A stretch of DNA of 64,000 bases from Pseudomonas sp. N3-W. Lineage in GTDB: Bacteria; Pseudomonadota; Gammaproteobacteria; Pseudomonadales; Pseudomonadaceae. Of the stretch, positions 18,932-30,113 are shown in pieces. The notes under the pieces are model-generated. The model saw only the letters and a program-made list of their open reading frames with translations, ran no database searches and was not told where the DNA came from. Position 1 is the first letter of the stretch; every line of letters begins with the position of its first letter. Where the stretch lies: contig NZ_CP103965.1 in assembly GCF_024970185.1 (NCBI RefSeq), forward strand, positions 4,669,001-4,733,000. The letters are read 5' to 3'. Both the position numbers and the translations under genes were made by a program.

Positions 18932-19477
18932 TTACAGTTTCTCAAGCGCGATATTCAACTCAAGCACATTCACCACCGGCGGCCCCACCAGCGGCCGTTC
19001 GATGTGGGCATCCATCAATTGCGTAAGCGTGGCTACTGGCAGATCCCGGGCTTGCGCGACACGCGCCAGTTGATAGGCAATCGCCTGCGGTGGCAAGTGC
19101 GGATCGAGGCCACTGCCAGAGGTCGTGAGCATCGCCAATGGCACTGGCCCCTGACCAGGCACCAGCAGTTTGTTGGCATCGTCGATCACGCGAGTGGCCA
19201 GCGCCGGGTTACTTGGCGAGAAGTTGCTGGCGCTGCTCGACACGGTGGCAAACGCACCTGCCGATGGGCGTGGGTGGAACCAGGCGTCACCGGTGAAATC
19301 CTGGGCAATCAGCGACGAGCCACGAACCTTGCCGTCGGCATCGCGCAACAGGCTGCCATTAGCCTGATCGGGGAACGCAACCTGTGCGACACCGGTCACC
19401 ACCAGGGGATAGGCGACACCGGTGATCAGGGTCATCAGCACCAGCAGGCTCAGGGCCGGACGTATCATTGTGGACAT
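18932..19477 (-). CDS. kdpC: Potassium-transporting ATPase subunit KdpC
   Basis: A 181-residue subunit with one N-terminal TM helix (about 8-28, [20 protein letters not shown]) and a periplasmic domain. The family signatures are [16 protein letters not shown] and the C-terminal [10 protein letters not shown]. It stabilises the KdpFABC complex and raises ATP affinity of KdpB. The ATG at 19477 was chosen; the in-frame reading back to 19621 is REP sequence. Separated from kdpB by 156 bases containing a REPIN. Confidence 0.95.
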   Translation of the reverse strand: MSTMIRPALSLLVLMTLITGVAYPLVVTGVAQVAFPDQANGSLLRDADGKVRGSSLIAQDFTGDAWFHPRPSAGAFATVSSSASNFSPSNPALATRVIDDANKLLVPGQGPVPLAMLTTSGSGLDPHLPPQAIAYQLARVAQARDLPVATLTQLMDAHIERPLVGPPVVNVLELNIALEKL

Positions 19478-19539
19478 TTCAAATCCTCGAATTCGGGAAA
19501 GCAAATACAGAGTTCTGTCAGATGGACCGAGTCGGGCTC

Positions 19540-19603
19540 TTCGCGAGCAGGCGCGCTCCCACAGGGGAATGCATTTCAATGTGGGGCGAGCCTGCTCGCG
19601 AAG
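19540..19603. repeat. REPIN between kdpB and kdpC
   Basis: TTCGCGAGCAGGCGCGCTCCC and an inverted copy are present; the second copy reads GTGGGGCGAG, one base shorter than the usual GTGGGAGCGAG. It lies within the kdpFABC transcript. Confidence 0.88.
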
Positions 19604-19633
19604 GCGGCGTGTCTGACACACCGCATGACAAGG

Positions 19634-21694
19634 TCAAACCAGATGCAACGCCGTCAACAGCATGTCGATGGCCTTGATGCCCACAAACGGCACCAGCAAC
19701 CCGCCCACCCCATAGATCAACAGGTTGCGGCGCAACAACGCCGCCGCACTCGCCGCCTGCACGCGCACGCCACGCAGGGCCAGTGGAATCAGCGCCACGA
19801 TGATCAAGGCGTTGAACACGATGGCCGAGAGAATCGCGCTCTGCGGACTGCTCAGGTGCATGATGTTCAGCACCCCCAGTTGCGGGTAGATCGCTGCGAA
19901 CAGTGCCGGCAGGATGGCGAAGTACTTGGCCACGTCGTTGGCGATGGAAAAGGTCGTCAACGCGCCGCGTGTCACCAGCAACTCCTTGCCGATCTGCACC
20001 ACGTCCAGCAGCTTGGTCGGGTCGCTGTCGAGGTCGACCATGTTCGCCGCCTCGCGTGCTGCTTGCGTGCCGTCGTTCATCGCCATGCCCACATCAGCCT
20101 GAGCCAGCGCCGGAGCATCGTTGGCACCGTCGCCGCACATGGCGACCAGACGACCATCGTTCTGCTCATGGCGAATCCGCGCCAGTTTTTTCTCCGGCGT
20201 GGCTTCGGCCAGGACGTCATCCACACCCGCCTCGGCAGCAATTGCGGCAGCCGTCAGCGGGTTGTCGCCAGTAACCATGACGGTGCGAATGCCCAGCTTG
20301 CGCAGCTCGGCAAAACGTTCACGGATGCCCGGCTTGACCACGTCCTTGAGGTGGATCGCGCCCAGCAGCTTGCCCTCGGCGCAAACCAGCAATGGCGTAC
20401 CGCCGCTCTGGGCAATCTTGTCGATTTCACGGGACAGCGACGGGGCCAGATCGGCGCGCTTCAGACCGACGAAAGCGAGCAGCGAATCCACCGCCCCCTT
20501 GCGATACACACGGCCCTGATAGTCGACGCCGGACAAGCGGGTTTCGGCGCTGAACGGCACGACGCTCAGCAACTCTGGGGACGGCTCCGGTTGCGGATGC
20601 AGGCCGCGCAGGTATTCGACGATGGATTTGCCTTCAGCAGTGTCATCGGCCAGCGAGGCGAACAGCGCGCCCTCGGCCAGTTCCTTGCCGCTCACACCTG
20701 GTGCTGCGTACACGGCGGTGCAACGACGGTTGCCGAAGGTGATGGTGCCGGTCTTGTCCAGCAGCAGGACGTGCACGTCCCCCGCCGCTTCCACGGCGCG
20801 ACCGGACTTGGCGATCACGTTCAGGCGCACCAGACGGTCCATGCCGGCGATGCCGATGGCGGACAACAAACCGCCAATGGTGGTCGGGATCAGCGTGACC
20901 AGCAGCGCCACCAGGAACACCAGCGGCAGGCTGCCGTTGGCGAAGTGGGCAAATGGTTGCAGGGTGACGACCACCAGCAGGAAGATCAGGGTCAGGCCAA
21001 TCAGCAGGATATCGAGTGCTACTTCGTTCGGGGTTTTCTGGCGTTTGGCGCCTTCGACCAGCGCGATCATGCGGTCCAGGGTCGACTCACCGGGGTTGGC
21101 GGTGATGCGTACCAGCAGCCAGTCGGACACCAGTCGTGTGTTGCCGGTGACCGCCGAACGGTCGCCACCGGACTCACGAATCACCGGAGCGGATTCACCG
21201 GTAATCGCGGCTTCGTTGACGGCGGCGATGCCTTCAATCACCTCGCCGTCGCCGGGGATCATCTCTCCAGCTTCGACGCGCACCACGTCATCCTTGCGCA
21301 GGCTGGTGGCGGGCACCACCTGGAAGGTGCCATTGGACGTTCTGCGCCGGGCGCTCAGGCCTTCGCTGCCCGCCTTGAGGCTGTCGGCGCGGGCCTTGCC
21401 GCGACCTTCGGCCAGTGCCTCGGCGAAGTTGGCGAACAACACAGTGAACCACAGCCACAGCGCGATTTGCGCGGCGACGTAGGTGGGCACGGTGCTGTCA
21501 GGGATCAAGCACAGCACGGTGGTCAGGATCGCGGTCAGTTCGACCACCAGCATCACCGGCGCGCGCTGCAATTGCCGAGGGTCGAGCTTGACGAAGGCTT
21601 GGACCAGCGCCGGACGCCACAGGGCCGAGATTGCGGTTTTCGGTTGTTCCGGTGCCTTGACGAGCACTGGCTTGTTTACGGGCATATTCATCAT
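19634..21694 (-). CDS. kdpB: Potassium-transporting P-type ATPase, subunit KdpB
   Basis: A 686-residue P-type ATPase with actuator loop (TGESAPV), phosphorylation motif DKTGTIT, hinge motif [16 protein letters not shown] and the TM segments expected of KdpB. It hydrolyses ATP to drive K+ uptake through KdpA. It starts eight bases after kdpA's stop. Two adjacent ATG codons (21694 and 21691) precede NMPVNKPV; the first is used here. No missing catalytic residue was found. Confidence 0.97.
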   Translation of the reverse strand: MMNMPVNKPVLVKAPEQPKTAISALWRPALVQAFVKLDPRQLQRAPVMLVVELTAILTTVLCLIPDSTVPTYVAAQIALWLWFTVLFANFAEALAEGRGKARADSLKAGSEGLSARRRTSNGTFQVVPATSLRKDDVVRVEAGEMIPGDGEVIEGIAAVNEAAITGESAPVIRESGGDRSAVTGNTRLVSDWLLVRITANPGESTLDRMIALVEGAKRQKTPNEVALDILLIGLTLIFLLVVVTLQPFAHFANGSLPLVFLVALLVTLIPTTIGGLLSAIGIAGMDRLVRLNVIAKSGRAVEAAGDVHVLLLDKTGTITFGNRRCTAVYAAPGVSGKELAEGALFASLADDTAEGKSIVEYLRGLHPQPEPSPELLSVVPFSAETRLSGVDYQGRVYRKGAVDSLLAFVGLKRADLAPSLSREIDKIAQSGGTPLLVCAEGKLLGAIHLKDVVKPGIRERFAELRKLGIRTVMVTGDNPLTAAAIAAEAGVDDVLAEATPEKKLARIRHEQNDGRLVAMCGDGANDAPALAQADVGMAMNDGTQAAREAANMVDLDSDPTKLLDVVQIGKELLVTRGALTTFSIANDVAKYFAILPALFAAIYPQLGVLNIMHLSSPQSAILSAIVFNALIIVALIPLALRGVRVQAASAAALLRRNLLIYGVGGLLVPFVGIKAIDMLLTALHLV

Positions 21695-21701
21695 CTGCTC
21701 C

Positions 21702-23396
21702 TTAGAAGCCCATGCTCAAATGTTCAGCGATAGGACCCAGCGCCAGGGTTGGCAGGAAAGTCAGGCCGCCCACCAGCAAGATGGTCACGGTCAGCAAGGT
21801 CACGAACAGCGGGCCGTGGGTCGGGAAGCTGTTCTGGCCGATCGGTGCGGTTTTCTTCATCGCCAGGCTGCCGGCCAGGGCCAGTACCGGGAGGATGTAA
21901 CCGAAGCGACCGATCAACATGCCAAGGCCGAGCATCAGGTTGTGGAACGTGGTATTGGCACTCAGACCGCCGAACGCCGAGCCGTTGTTGGCACTGGCCG
22001 AGGTGTAGGCGTAGAGCAACTGACTGAAGCCATGAGGACCGGGGTTGCTGATGGTGCCGGCAGGCCCGGGCAGGCTCGCGGCAATCGCACCGAGGACGAG
22101 CACGCCCACCGGCATCACCAGCAGGGTCACTACCAGCAACTGCACTTCCCTGGCCTGAAGCTTCTTGCCGAGGTATTCCGGAGTGCGGCCAATCATCAGG
22201 CCGGCGAGGAACACCGCGATCAACACGTTGAGCAACATGCCGTAAAGACCGGCACCGACGCCGCCGAAAATCACTTCGCCGACCATCATGTTGACCAGCG
22301 CGACCATGCCACTCAGCGGGTTGAGGCTGTCGTGCATGCCGTTGACCGAACCGTTGGAGGCTGCTGTCGTCGTCACCGACCACAACACGGTGCCAGTGGT
22401 GCCGAAGCGTGCTTCCTTGCCTTCCAGCGGCGCGGTCTGCTCGACGGCGGCGTTGGCGAGGGTTGGGTTAGGCTGGTATTCGGCCCACATCGAAACCGCA
22501 CCGCCGATCAGGAACAGCGTCAGCATGCAGGCCATGATTGCCCGGCTCTGACGCAGGTCTTTCACGTAGTGGCCGAAGGTGAATACCAGCGCGACCGGGA
22601 TCAGGATGATCGACGCCATCTCGAACAGATCGCTCCAGGCGGTCGGGTTCTCGAATGGGTGTGCCGAGTTGACACCGAAGAAGCCACCACCGTTGGTGCC
22701 CAGTTGCTTGATCGCAATCTGGCTGGCGGCCGGCCCCAGTGGAATAACCTGATCAACGCCCTGCATCGTCACCGCATTGACATAGTGCGCGAAGGTTTGT
22801 GGCACGCCCTGCCACACCAGGAACAGCGCCAGCAGCAGGCACAGCGGCAGCAGGCCGTAGAGGGTAGCGCGGGTCATGTCGACCCAGAAGTTGCCCAGGG
22901 TCTTGCTCGATTTGCGGCCGATGCCGCGGCACAACGCAACCAGCACCGCGAGGCCGGTGGCGGCGCTGACGAAGTTCTGCACGGTGAGGCCGACCATCTG
23001 ACTCAGGTAGCTGAGGGTTGCTTCGCCGCTGTAGGACTGCCAGTTGGTGTTGGTCATGAAACTGACGGCGGTGTTGAACGCCTGCGTCCACTCCTGGCCC
23101 GGCAGGTTTTGCGGGTTGAGCGGCAAGTGGTCCTGGAACATCAGGATCGCGAACAGCAACAAAAAGCCCGCCAGGTTAAAGGCGAGCAGGGCCAGGGTGT
23201 ATTTCTGCCAGCTCTGTTCGGCCTGCGGATCAACGCCGGCCACCCGGTAGCAGCCTCGCTCGACCGGACCGAGAATCGGCGACAGCCAAGTGCGCTGACC
23301 TTCCATTACCTTGTAGTAGAAACGCCCCAGAAACGGTGCCGGGATCAACACCACGGCAAAGAAGGCCAGGATCAGCCAATAGTCATAACTGTGCAT
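21702..23396 (-). CDS. kdpA: Potassium-transporting ATPase subunit KdpA
   Basis: A 564-residue K+-channel-like subunit with about ten TM helices. The pore-loop signatures include [14 protein letters not shown] and [16 protein letters not shown]; the latter holds the selectivity-filter glycines. The ATG at 23396 ([10 protein letters not shown]) matches KdpA starts; the longer in-frame reading to 23588 is spurious. It belongs to the KdpFABC high-affinity uptake pump in the inner membrane and lies eight bases after kdpF. Confidence 0.97.
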   Translation of the reverse strand: MHSYDYWLILAFFAVVLIPAPFLGRFYYKVMEGQRTWLSPILGPVERGCYRVAGVDPQAEQSWQKYTLALLAFNLAGFLLLFAILMFQDHLPLNPQNLPGQEWTQAFNTAVSFMTNTNWQSYSGEATLSYLSQMVGLTVQNFVSAATGLAVLVALCRGIGRKSSKTLGNFWVDMTRATLYGLLPLCLLLALFLVWQGVPQTFAHYVNAVTMQGVDQVIPLGPAASQIAIKQLGTNGGGFFGVNSAHPFENPTAWSDLFEMASIILIPVALVFTFGHYVKDLRQSRAIMACMLTLFLIGGAVSMWAEYQPNPTLANAAVEQTAPLEGKEARFGTTGTVLWSVTTTAASNGSVNGMHDSLNPLSGMVALVNMMVGEVIFGGVGAGLYGMLLNVLIAVFLAGLMIGRTPEYLGKKLQAREVQLLVVTLLVMPVGVLVLGAIAASLPGPAGTISNPGPHGFSQLLYAYTSASANNGSAFGGLSANTTFHNLMLGLGMLIGRFGYILPVLALAGSLAMKKTAPIGQNSFPTHGPLFVTLLTVTILLVGGLTFLPTLALGPIAEHLSMGF

Positions 23397-23404
23397 AGCC
23401 GCTC

Positions 23405-23494
23405 CTAGCCCCGATCCGCGCGCAATAGCGCAACCAACAGATAAATGAACAGCCCCACTGCCAGCAGCAGTGACACCCCGTCCAGAACACTCAT
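23405..23494 (-). CDS. kdpF: KdpF small membrane subunit
   Basis: A 29-codon gene starting at the ATG at 23494 (MSVLDGVSLL) and ending at TAG (23405-23407). It encodes a single hydrophobic helix (LLLAVGLFIYLLVALL) followed by RADRG. KdpF is a single-helix peptide that stabilises the KdpABC complex. Length, hydrophobicity and position eight bases before kdpA match the family. GGAGAACTTCC precedes the ATG. Confidence 0.92.
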   Translation of the reverse strand: MSVLDGVSLLLAVGLFIYLLVALLRADRG

Positions 23495-23596
23495 GGAAGT
23501 TCTCCGTGTTACGGCGTATTGCCGCTTGTGGCGCCATTGTCCGCAGGGTGGCTGTAAAGGAACGAGAGCGAGGGGGTTGGCGGGGCATAAAGAAAG

Positions 23597-23615
23597 CGTA
23601 AAGATCGGGTTTACG
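23597..23615 (-). promoter_or_regulatory. Candidate KdpE operator upstream of kdpF
   Basis: CGTAAA and TTTACG form an inverted repeat with a seven-base gap, about 100 bases upstream of the kdpF ATG. This is the only clear palindrome in the 225 bases between kdpF and the divergent rmlB. E. coli KdpE binds an A/T-rich site in the same location, but the motif here is not a close match, so the assignment is inference. Confidence 0.35.
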
Positions 23616-23719
23616 GCTTGGTTACTCGAATCTGATCAATAACGCGCTTGCGCAACCCCGCGACTGCCCACAAACTATGCACATTTGCACTATCGACTTA
23701 TAGAAAAAGGCTGGTCAAC

Positions 23720-24798
23720 ATGCGCATCCTCATCACCGGCGGTGCCGGTTTCATTGGCTCGGCCCTGATTCGCGAACTCATTCGGCATACCGAACATGAA
23801 GTGCTCAACTTCGACAAGCTGACCTACGCTGGCAATCTCGAATCGCTAAATGACATCGCCACCAACACTCGTTACGAGTTCGTTCAAGCCGATATCGTTG
23901 ATCAGGCAACTGTTAGCGAAGTGCTGACGCGCTTCCAACCTCACGCGATCATGCACCTGGCAGCAGAATCCCACGTTGACCGCTCCATTGACGGTCCGTC
24001 GGATTTCATCCAGACCAATATCGTCGGCACATACAGCCTGCTGGAAGCAACCCGCGCCTATTGGCAGACGCTCGCAGAGCCCGAAAAAAGCGCGTTTCGC
24101 TTCCATCACATCTCAACCGACGAGGTCTATGGCGACCTGCACGGTGTAGATGATCTGTTCACGGAAACGACACCCTACGCTCCAAGTTCACCCTACTCCG
24201 CCAGCAAAGCGGCATCCGACCACCTGGTCCGTGCCTGGCAGCGCACCTATGGCCTGCCCGTGCTGCTGACCAATTGCTCAAACAACTACGGTCCGTTCCA
24301 CTTCCCCGAGAAGTTGATTCCGCTGGTCATCCTTAACGCCTTGGCGGGCAAATCTCTGCCTGTGTATGGCAATGGCCTGCAAATTCGCGACTGGCTGTTT
24401 GTCGAAGATCACGCCCGGGCGTTACTCAAGGTAGTCACCGAAGGCACAGTCGGTGAGACCTACAACATCGGCGGTCACAACGAACAAAAAAATATCGACG
24501 TGGTACGCGGCATATGCGCTTTACTCGAAGAGCTGGCGCCGCAAAAACCTGAGGGTGTCGCGCAGTATTCGGACCTGATCACCTTCGTCCAGGATCGCCC
24601 GGGTCATGACCAGCGCTACGCGATTGACGCAAGCAAAATAGAGCGTGAACTGGGCTGGGTGCCCGAAGAAACATTCGAGACCGGCCTGCGCAAAACCGTT
24701 CAGTGGTACCTGGATAATCTGGAATGGTGCCGCCGTGTTCGCGATGGCAGCTATCAAGGTGAACGCCTCGGTGCCATCAATACTCGGGAGCTGCTCGC

Positions 24799-24802
<4 letters not shown>
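23720..24802 (+). CDS. rmlB: dTDP-glucose 4,6-dehydratase RmlB
   Basis: A 360-residue extended SDR enzyme with NAD-binding GGAGFIGSA (about 8-16), STDEVYGD (catalytic Asp-Glu) and YSASK (Tyr/Lys pair). It converts dTDP-glucose to dTDP-4-keto-6-deoxyglucose. The ATG at 23720 (MRILITGG) fits family starts. It is first of an rmlBAD operon; rmlA overlaps its stop. Its product is the branch point for rhamnose (through RmlC/RmlD) and for Fuc4N through the WecE-like transaminase encoded 18 kb away. Confidence 0.96.
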
Positions 24803-25669
<867 letters not shown>

Positions 25670-25686
<17 letters not shown>

Positions 25687-26539
25687 TGGCCAGCATGGTC
25701 AGGTCTCGCGCGAGTTGCAGCGACGACTGGGGGCGGTCGGGGAGTTGATTGTGTTAGGTCGCGATCAAATGGACCTGGCCCACCCCGATCAGATTCGCCA
25801 ACAGGTACAACGCGCTCGCCCTGACCTGGTCATTAATGCGGCCGCTTACACGGCCGTTGATCAGGCTGAAAGCGATCAGCAATCAGCCTTCGCCATTAAC
25901 GCCGAGGCACCGGGCATCCTTGCCGAAGAAGCGCTGGCGCTGGGCGTACCGCTGATTCATTACTCAACGGATTATGTGTTTGACGGCAGCAAGGCAACGC
26001 CTTATGTCGAAGACGATGCACCCAACCCGCTCGGTGTCTATGGCCACAGCAAACTCATGGGCGAAAGGGCAATCAGTGAGGTGCAGGGACAGCATCTGAT
26101 TCTGCGCACCAGCTGGGTCTACTCAACCCATGGCCGCAACTTCCTGCTGACGATGCAACGCCTTTTGCAGGAAAAACCAGAATTGCGCATTGTGGCTGAC
26201 CAGATTGGGGCACCGACCTGGGCGGGCGCAATCGCCGACAGCACCCTTGCTCTGATCGAGCGTTGGCAGACGGGAAACGCCGGGGCCTGGGGTACTTATC
26301 ACTTGACGGCAGAGGGTGAAACCTCCTGGTTTGGCTTTGCCCAGGCCATCGGCGATGCGTTGCGCGAACAGGGCGTGCGTTGCGCAAACCTGCTGCCAAT
26401 CCCTTCCAGTGACTATCCGACGCCAGCTGCCCGCCCCCTCAACTCACGCCTGGACTGCACTCGCCTGCAACGCGAATGGGGTGTAAGTCAGCCTGACTGG
26501 CTAAGCGCGTTGCACGACTGCCTCGCCGAGCAAGCCTGA
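25670..26539 (+). CDS. rmlD: dTDP-4-dehydrorhamnose reductase RmlD
   Basis: A 289-residue reductase with N-terminal [11 protein letters not shown] nucleotide-binding loop, [21 protein letters not shown] and YGHSK (Tyr/Lys). It reduces dTDP-4-keto-rhamnose to dTDP-L-rhamnose. It overlaps the end of rmlA by 17 bases, with AGGAG inside rmlA. The epimerase RmlC needed between RmlB and RmlD is not in this window. Confidence 0.95.
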
Positions 26540-26713
26540 ACACGACCTGCGGGACCAGCCTGATCGCAATAGCCGCCTAACAGCCAACACAGCGCAGGTG
26601 CGGCTGTCATATCAGGCATAGAATGGAACCACTGCGAAAATAAATCGCTCAAAGTGGTATGCATGTTGGTCAGCGAACCCTCGCTGACCGGACTGCCCCT
26701 CAAGGAGAGCCTT

Positions 26714-26881
26714 ATGCCCTGGTATGCCTGGTTGATTCTGGTCGTTGCAATCGGCTCGATCGTTGGTGGCTTGATGATGTTGCGCGACACCGCCACCAAG
26801 GTCGACATGACCGAAGAGCAGCGCAAACGCGTGGCCGAACGCAATGCGGAAATGGATGCCAAGGAAGCGCAGGACCGCTGA
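26714..26881 (+). CDS. DUF2897 family small membrane protein
   Basis: A 55-residue protein with one N-terminal hydrophobic helix (WYAWLILVVAIGSIVGGLMML) and a charged C-terminal helix (TEEQRKRVAERNAEMDAKEA). AAGGAGAG lies a few bases before the ATG at 26714. The family is widespread in Pseudomonas with no known function. It is followed by a strong terminator. Confidence 0.8.
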   Translation: MPWYAWLILVVAIGSIVGGLMMLRDTATKVDMTEEQRKRVAERNAEMDAKEAQDR

Positions 26882-26884
26882 TAA

Positions 26885-26918
26885 ACAACCCCGCCATGAC
26901 TGGCGGGGTTGTTTTTTT
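26885..26918 (+). terminator. Rho-independent terminator
   Basis: AACAACCCCGCC / GGCGGGGTTGTT with a six-base loop is followed by a T run. It ends the DUF2897 transcript. Confidence 0.92.
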
Positions 26919-27027
26919 CCGCTACTCCCCCCTGAATAACCGACCCGTCATTATCCGTGCCAGCAATCGAGCCGCCCTTCTACGAAGATCGACGCATCTG
27001 CATGCTTTTTAGAAGTAGAAGTACAGT

Positions 27028-27058
27028 CACCATTTAACTTTCCTTGGTTAAGATGGTG
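27028..27058 (+). promoter_or_regulatory. Candidate TetR autoregulatory operator
   Basis: CACCATTTAAC and GTTAAGATGGTG form a near-perfect inverted repeat separated by eight bases, 20 bases before the TetR start. Such palindromes just upstream of tetR-family genes are typical self-repression sites. No binding data. Confidence 0.5.
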
Positions 27059-27078
27059 CATTGTCGCGGAGATTCGAG

Positions 27079-27636
27079 ATGCGTTACTCGCAGGACCACA
27101 AAGCCCAGACCCATCAACGCATCATCAAGGAAGCCTCGGCACGCTTTCGCCGCGATGGTATCGGCGCGACTGGCTTGCAGCCTTTGATGAAAGCGCTGGG
27201 ATTGACGCACGGGGGCTTTTATTCGCACTTCAAGTCCAAGGATGAATTGGTCGAAAAGGCCCTTTTGGCTGCGGGCGAAGAAGTTGAGGGGCTTTGCGTC
27301 GAACTGTTCGCCCAAGAGCATCCACTGGAAGCGTTCATCGACACTTATTTGTCAGAATGGCACCAGACCTCCCCGCATGAAGGCTGTCCACTACCGACCA
27401 TGTCTTCAGAGCTCGGGCTGCGTGGCCAACCGAGCTCCAGCAGTGATGCAATACTTAATGCACGACTCCAGCAGGTACAAAGCACCCTTGAAGGCGAAAA
27501 CAGTGCCGAACGCAGTATCGTCATCATGTCGACACTGATAGGAGCATTGCTGCTGTCACGAAGTGTCGAGAGCCCCGAACTGGCCCAGCGGATTCTCGAC
27601 GTCGCTCGCAACCATCTCAAGCAATCGCGTGATTAG
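27079..27636 (+). CDS. TetR/AcrR family transcriptional regulator
   Basis: A 185-residue regulator. The N-terminal helix-turn-helix (about 8-55: HQRIIKEASARFRRDGIGAT and GGFYSHFKSKDELV) is followed by a ligand-binding helical domain with GCPLPTMSSEL, a pattern seen in the C-terminal part of TetR regulators of oxidoreductase genes. It is convergent with the FabF-like gene, their ends overlapping by four bases. It probably controls itself and the ketosynthase/SDR pair; the inducer is unknown. The ATG at 27079 was chosen over an in-frame TTG at 27061. Confidence 0.9.
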   Translation: MRYSQDHKAQTHQRIIKEASARFRRDGIGATGLQPLMKALGLTHGGFYSHFKSKDELVEKALLAAGEEVEGLCVELFAQEHPLEAFIDTYLSEWHQTSPHEGCPLPTMSSELGLRGQPSSSSDAILNARLQQVQSTLEGENSAERSIVIMSTLIGALLLSRSVESPELAQRILDVARNHLKQSRD

Positions 27637-28907
27637 CTCTCCCAACGCTTGAACAGCACGCTGGCATTCACTCCTCCAAAGCCGAAGCCGTTAGACAGCG
27701 CATACTCAATAGGCATTGATCGCGCCTGACCATGGACGATGTCCACACCTTGCGCAGCTGCGTCAGGGGTTTCGAAGTTGAGGGTGGCGGGCACGATCTG
27801 ATCGCGAATCGCCAGAAGGGTAAAAATGGCTTCCATCCCGCCGGCCGCGCCGAGCAAATGGCCAGTGGCCGACTTCGTGGCTGTTACCGCTATCCCGTTA
27901 TCCGTACCGAACAATGTCTTGATCGCCGCCAACTCCCCCAAGTCCCCAACCGGAGTCGAGGTTGCATGAGCATTGAGGTGCTGAACCTGCTTGGGCGTAA
28001 TACCCGCCTGAGCCAACGCCAGCGACATCGCCCGCAGAGCACCGCTGCCATCCTCCGGCCCGGCGGTCAGATGATACGCATCGGCACTCGTGCCATAGCC
28101 CACCAGCTCTGCAATGGGCTGAACACCCCGGGCCAGCGCATGCTCCAGCGACTCGATCACCAGCAGACCGGCGCCCTCCCCCATGACAAATCCATCACGA
28201 GCACTGTCGAAGGGCCTCGAGGCACGCTCCGGCGTTTCGTTGAAACCACTGGACAAGGCGCGAGCCGCAGCAAACCCGGCAAGGCTGACGCGATCAATGG
28301 CGGCTTCCGCACCACCACACACAGCGATGTCCGCCTCCCCGCAACGAATCAGTCGCGCCGCATCGCCAATGGCCTGCACTCCGGCCGCGCAGGCAGTGAC
28401 CGGTGCGCCCAACGGACCTTTGAAGCCATGCTGAATCGACACATGACCGGCCGCCAGATTGACCAGAAACGAAGGAATGGTGAACGGCGATAAACGCCTC
28501 GGCCCACGGCTGTCGGTGGTACGTACCGCCTCGGCAATGGCACCGAAACCGCCGACGCCCGAACCGATGATGGTTGCCGTACGCTCTTGGGCATTGGCAT
28601 CCATCGCTTGCCAACCTGCTTGTTCCAGCGCCTGGCGTGCCGCTTCCATCGCAAACAGGATGAAGCGGTCCATCTTCTTCTGTTCTTTTGGCGGTGTGGC
28701 AAGATCGGGGTCGAAACCAGCTTCGGCGTCCTCCGCCATAGTCGGCACTGGGCCACCAACCTTGGCTGGCAGATCGGCTACCACCTCATCCGGCAACTTG
28801 CGCAAACCCGAACGCCCCGCCAGCAATCTCTGCCAGACGAGCTCGACGCCGCTACCCAGCGGAGACACCAGGCCCATTCCTGTTACAACTACTCGACGAT
28901 TACTCAT
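27633..28907 (-). CDS. Beta-ketoacyl-ACP synthase II (FabF-like)
   Basis: A 424-residue thiolase-fold condensing enzyme. The nucleophile Cys is in TACAAG (about 177), and the two His are in NAHATSTPVGD and ATGHLLGAAGG. The C-terminus NGFGFGGVNASVLF is standard. It condenses malonyl-ACP with acyl-ACP. It is not beside acpP/fabG/fabD, so it is an accessory paralogue, not the housekeeping FabF. It follows the SDR gene by seven bases. The ATG at 28907 (MSNRRVVVTGMG) fits the family; the stop overlaps that of the TetR gene. Confidence 0.92.
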   Translation of the reverse strand: MSNRRVVVTGMGLVSPLGSGVELVWQRLLAGRSGLRKLPDEVVADLPAKVGGPVPTMAEDAEAGFDPDLATPPKEQKKMDRFILFAMEAARQALEQAGWQAMDANAQERTATIIGSGVGGFGAIAEAVRTTDSRGPRRLSPFTIPSFLVNLAAGHVSIQHGFKGPLGAPVTACAAGVQAIGDAARLIRCGEADIAVCGGAEAAIDRVSLAGFAAARALSSGFNETPERASRPFDSARDGFVMGEGAGLLVIESLEHALARGVQPIAELVGYGTSADAYHLTAGPEDGSGALRAMSLALAQAGITPKQVQHLNAHATSTPVGDLGELAAIKTLFGTDNGIAVTATKSATGHLLGAAGGMEAIFTLLAIRDQIVPATLNFETPDAAAQGVDIVHGQARSMPIEYALSNGFGFGGVNASVLFKRWES

Positions 28908-28914
28908 AGGCGCC

Positions 28915-29709
28915 TCACTTATACCGGGCAGCGGCTTTGTCTTTCGACAGATTCGGTGCCATAACATGACGGGCCGCCACGAAAGAGGCCCATTCGCCTG
29001 CATCGGGCAGTGAAGGAATGGTGATCAGTTCACCCTGGTCCAGGCCGGACAGTGATGCATCGACCATCTCCCCAGCCTCCATAACCATTTCAGCCGGGAT
29101 GTGTGAGGCATCGATTCCCGAGCGCTCCCAGATTTCAGTACGCGTGACCCCTGGCAACACCGCCTGAACCTTGACCCCTGTGCCTTGCAACTCGGCATCA
29201 AGCGATTGGGTAAGACTCAGAACATACGCCTTGCTGGCGCTGTAAGTTGCATTGAATCGCTCCGGGAACAACGCCACTACCGAGGCAATATTGATGATCG
29301 TGCCGCGCCCGGCTTTGGAAAAACTGGCGGCTGCAGCAGACGCCAAACGTGTGACGGTGGTGATGTTCAGCTGAATCAAGCGCTCCAATTGGTCCATGTC
29401 AGCGTTGGCTAACAGCCCATCGGCTGCGACGCCAGCGTTATTCAACAGCAGGGCGATGCTTGAATCAGTACGCAGGCGCTGTTCGAGCTTGATGACATCG
29501 CCCTTCAGCGTCAAATCCGCCTTGAGCACTTCGACCTTGATGCCATGGGCGTCACGCAACTTGCTCGCCGCAGCCTCCAGACGCGGCTGATCTCGAGCCA
29601 CCAACAGCAGATCAAAACCACGCGCTGCCAAGCGCTCGGCGTAAATTGCGCCAATACCGGACGAAGCGCCGGTGACGAGGGCCGTACCTTGGGTCTGGAC
29701 AGAATTCAT
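28915..29709 (-). CDS. Short-chain dehydrogenase/reductase
   Basis: A 264-residue classical SDR. The cofactor motif is TGASSGIG (about 14-21), followed by NNAGVAADG, the catalytic Ser in INIASVVA and YSASK (about 158-162). The Arg in LLLVARD suggests NADPH preference. Substrate unknown; pairing with a ketosynthase suggests a 3-ketoacyl or similar lipid substrate, though the sequence resembles YqjQ/DltE-like SDRs more than FabG. First gene of the two-gene minus-strand unit. Confidence 0.9.
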   Translation of the reverse strand: MNSVQTQGTALVTGASSGIGAIYAERLAARGFDLLLVARDQPRLEAAASKLRDAHGIKVEVLKADLTLKGDVIKLEQRLRTDSSIALLLNNAGVAADGLLANADMDQLERLIQLNITTVTRLASAAAASFSKAGRGTIINIASVVALFPERFNATYSASKAYVLSLTQSLDAELQGTGVKVQAVLPGVTRTEIWERSGIDASHIPAEMVMEAGEMVDASLSGLDQGELITIPSLPDAGEWASFVAARHVMAPNLSKDKAAARYK

Positions 29710-30113
29710 GAGCGTGCTCCTGGGTTATAGCGAAAGCAGTATCGGGGTGGACTGCCAATTTATTATAGTCATAATTTAAAGTAAATATGATAGAGGTAAT
29801 TTAAAAAATGGACAAATGGACAATCCTCATCCACGATCTTTTGTCGACTCAATGTTGCATGGGCTACGTCAATTACTTGGCGAGCGCAGCGATTGGAATC
29901 AATACGCCATGGCGCGCCCCAGCCACTATTAAGTTTTTTCGATGAGTGTCAAAAGTCTGTAGGAATTTGTCCGTTTCCATCGTCAATATCTTGCCGTAAC
30001 AATTTAGATACGCGAGAATGGGAAATATTACCAAATATTTTTCAGCTCCAGCGTTGGCGGATACCTATAAAGTGCTCCTTAACGGTAGCTGAGTTTTGTA
30101 ACTTGAGGACTTC
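29710..30113. other. AT-rich intergenic region with a possible operator
   Basis: A 404-base gap between the divergent SDR and wzz genes. The SDR-proximal part is very AT-rich and holds an imperfect inverted repeat, TCATAATTTA and TAAATATGA with a three-base gap (29769-29790), a candidate TetR-type operator. It also holds a short direct repeat ATGGACAA/ATGGACAA near 29809. The rest shows no convincing gene; short open frames here have no ribosome site or family resemblance. Confidence 0.5.

Noticed and set aside
18803..21733. A 976-codon open frame opposite kdpC/kdpB
   Set aside because: It is a shadow of kdpB/kdpC in high-GC DNA, rich in His/Gln/Arg with no family look, and crosses REPINs.
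30079..30092. ops/JUMPstart-like element (ACGGTAGCTGAG) before wzz
   Set aside because: Only partial match to GGCGGTAGC, and the surrounding JUMPstart sequence is absent.
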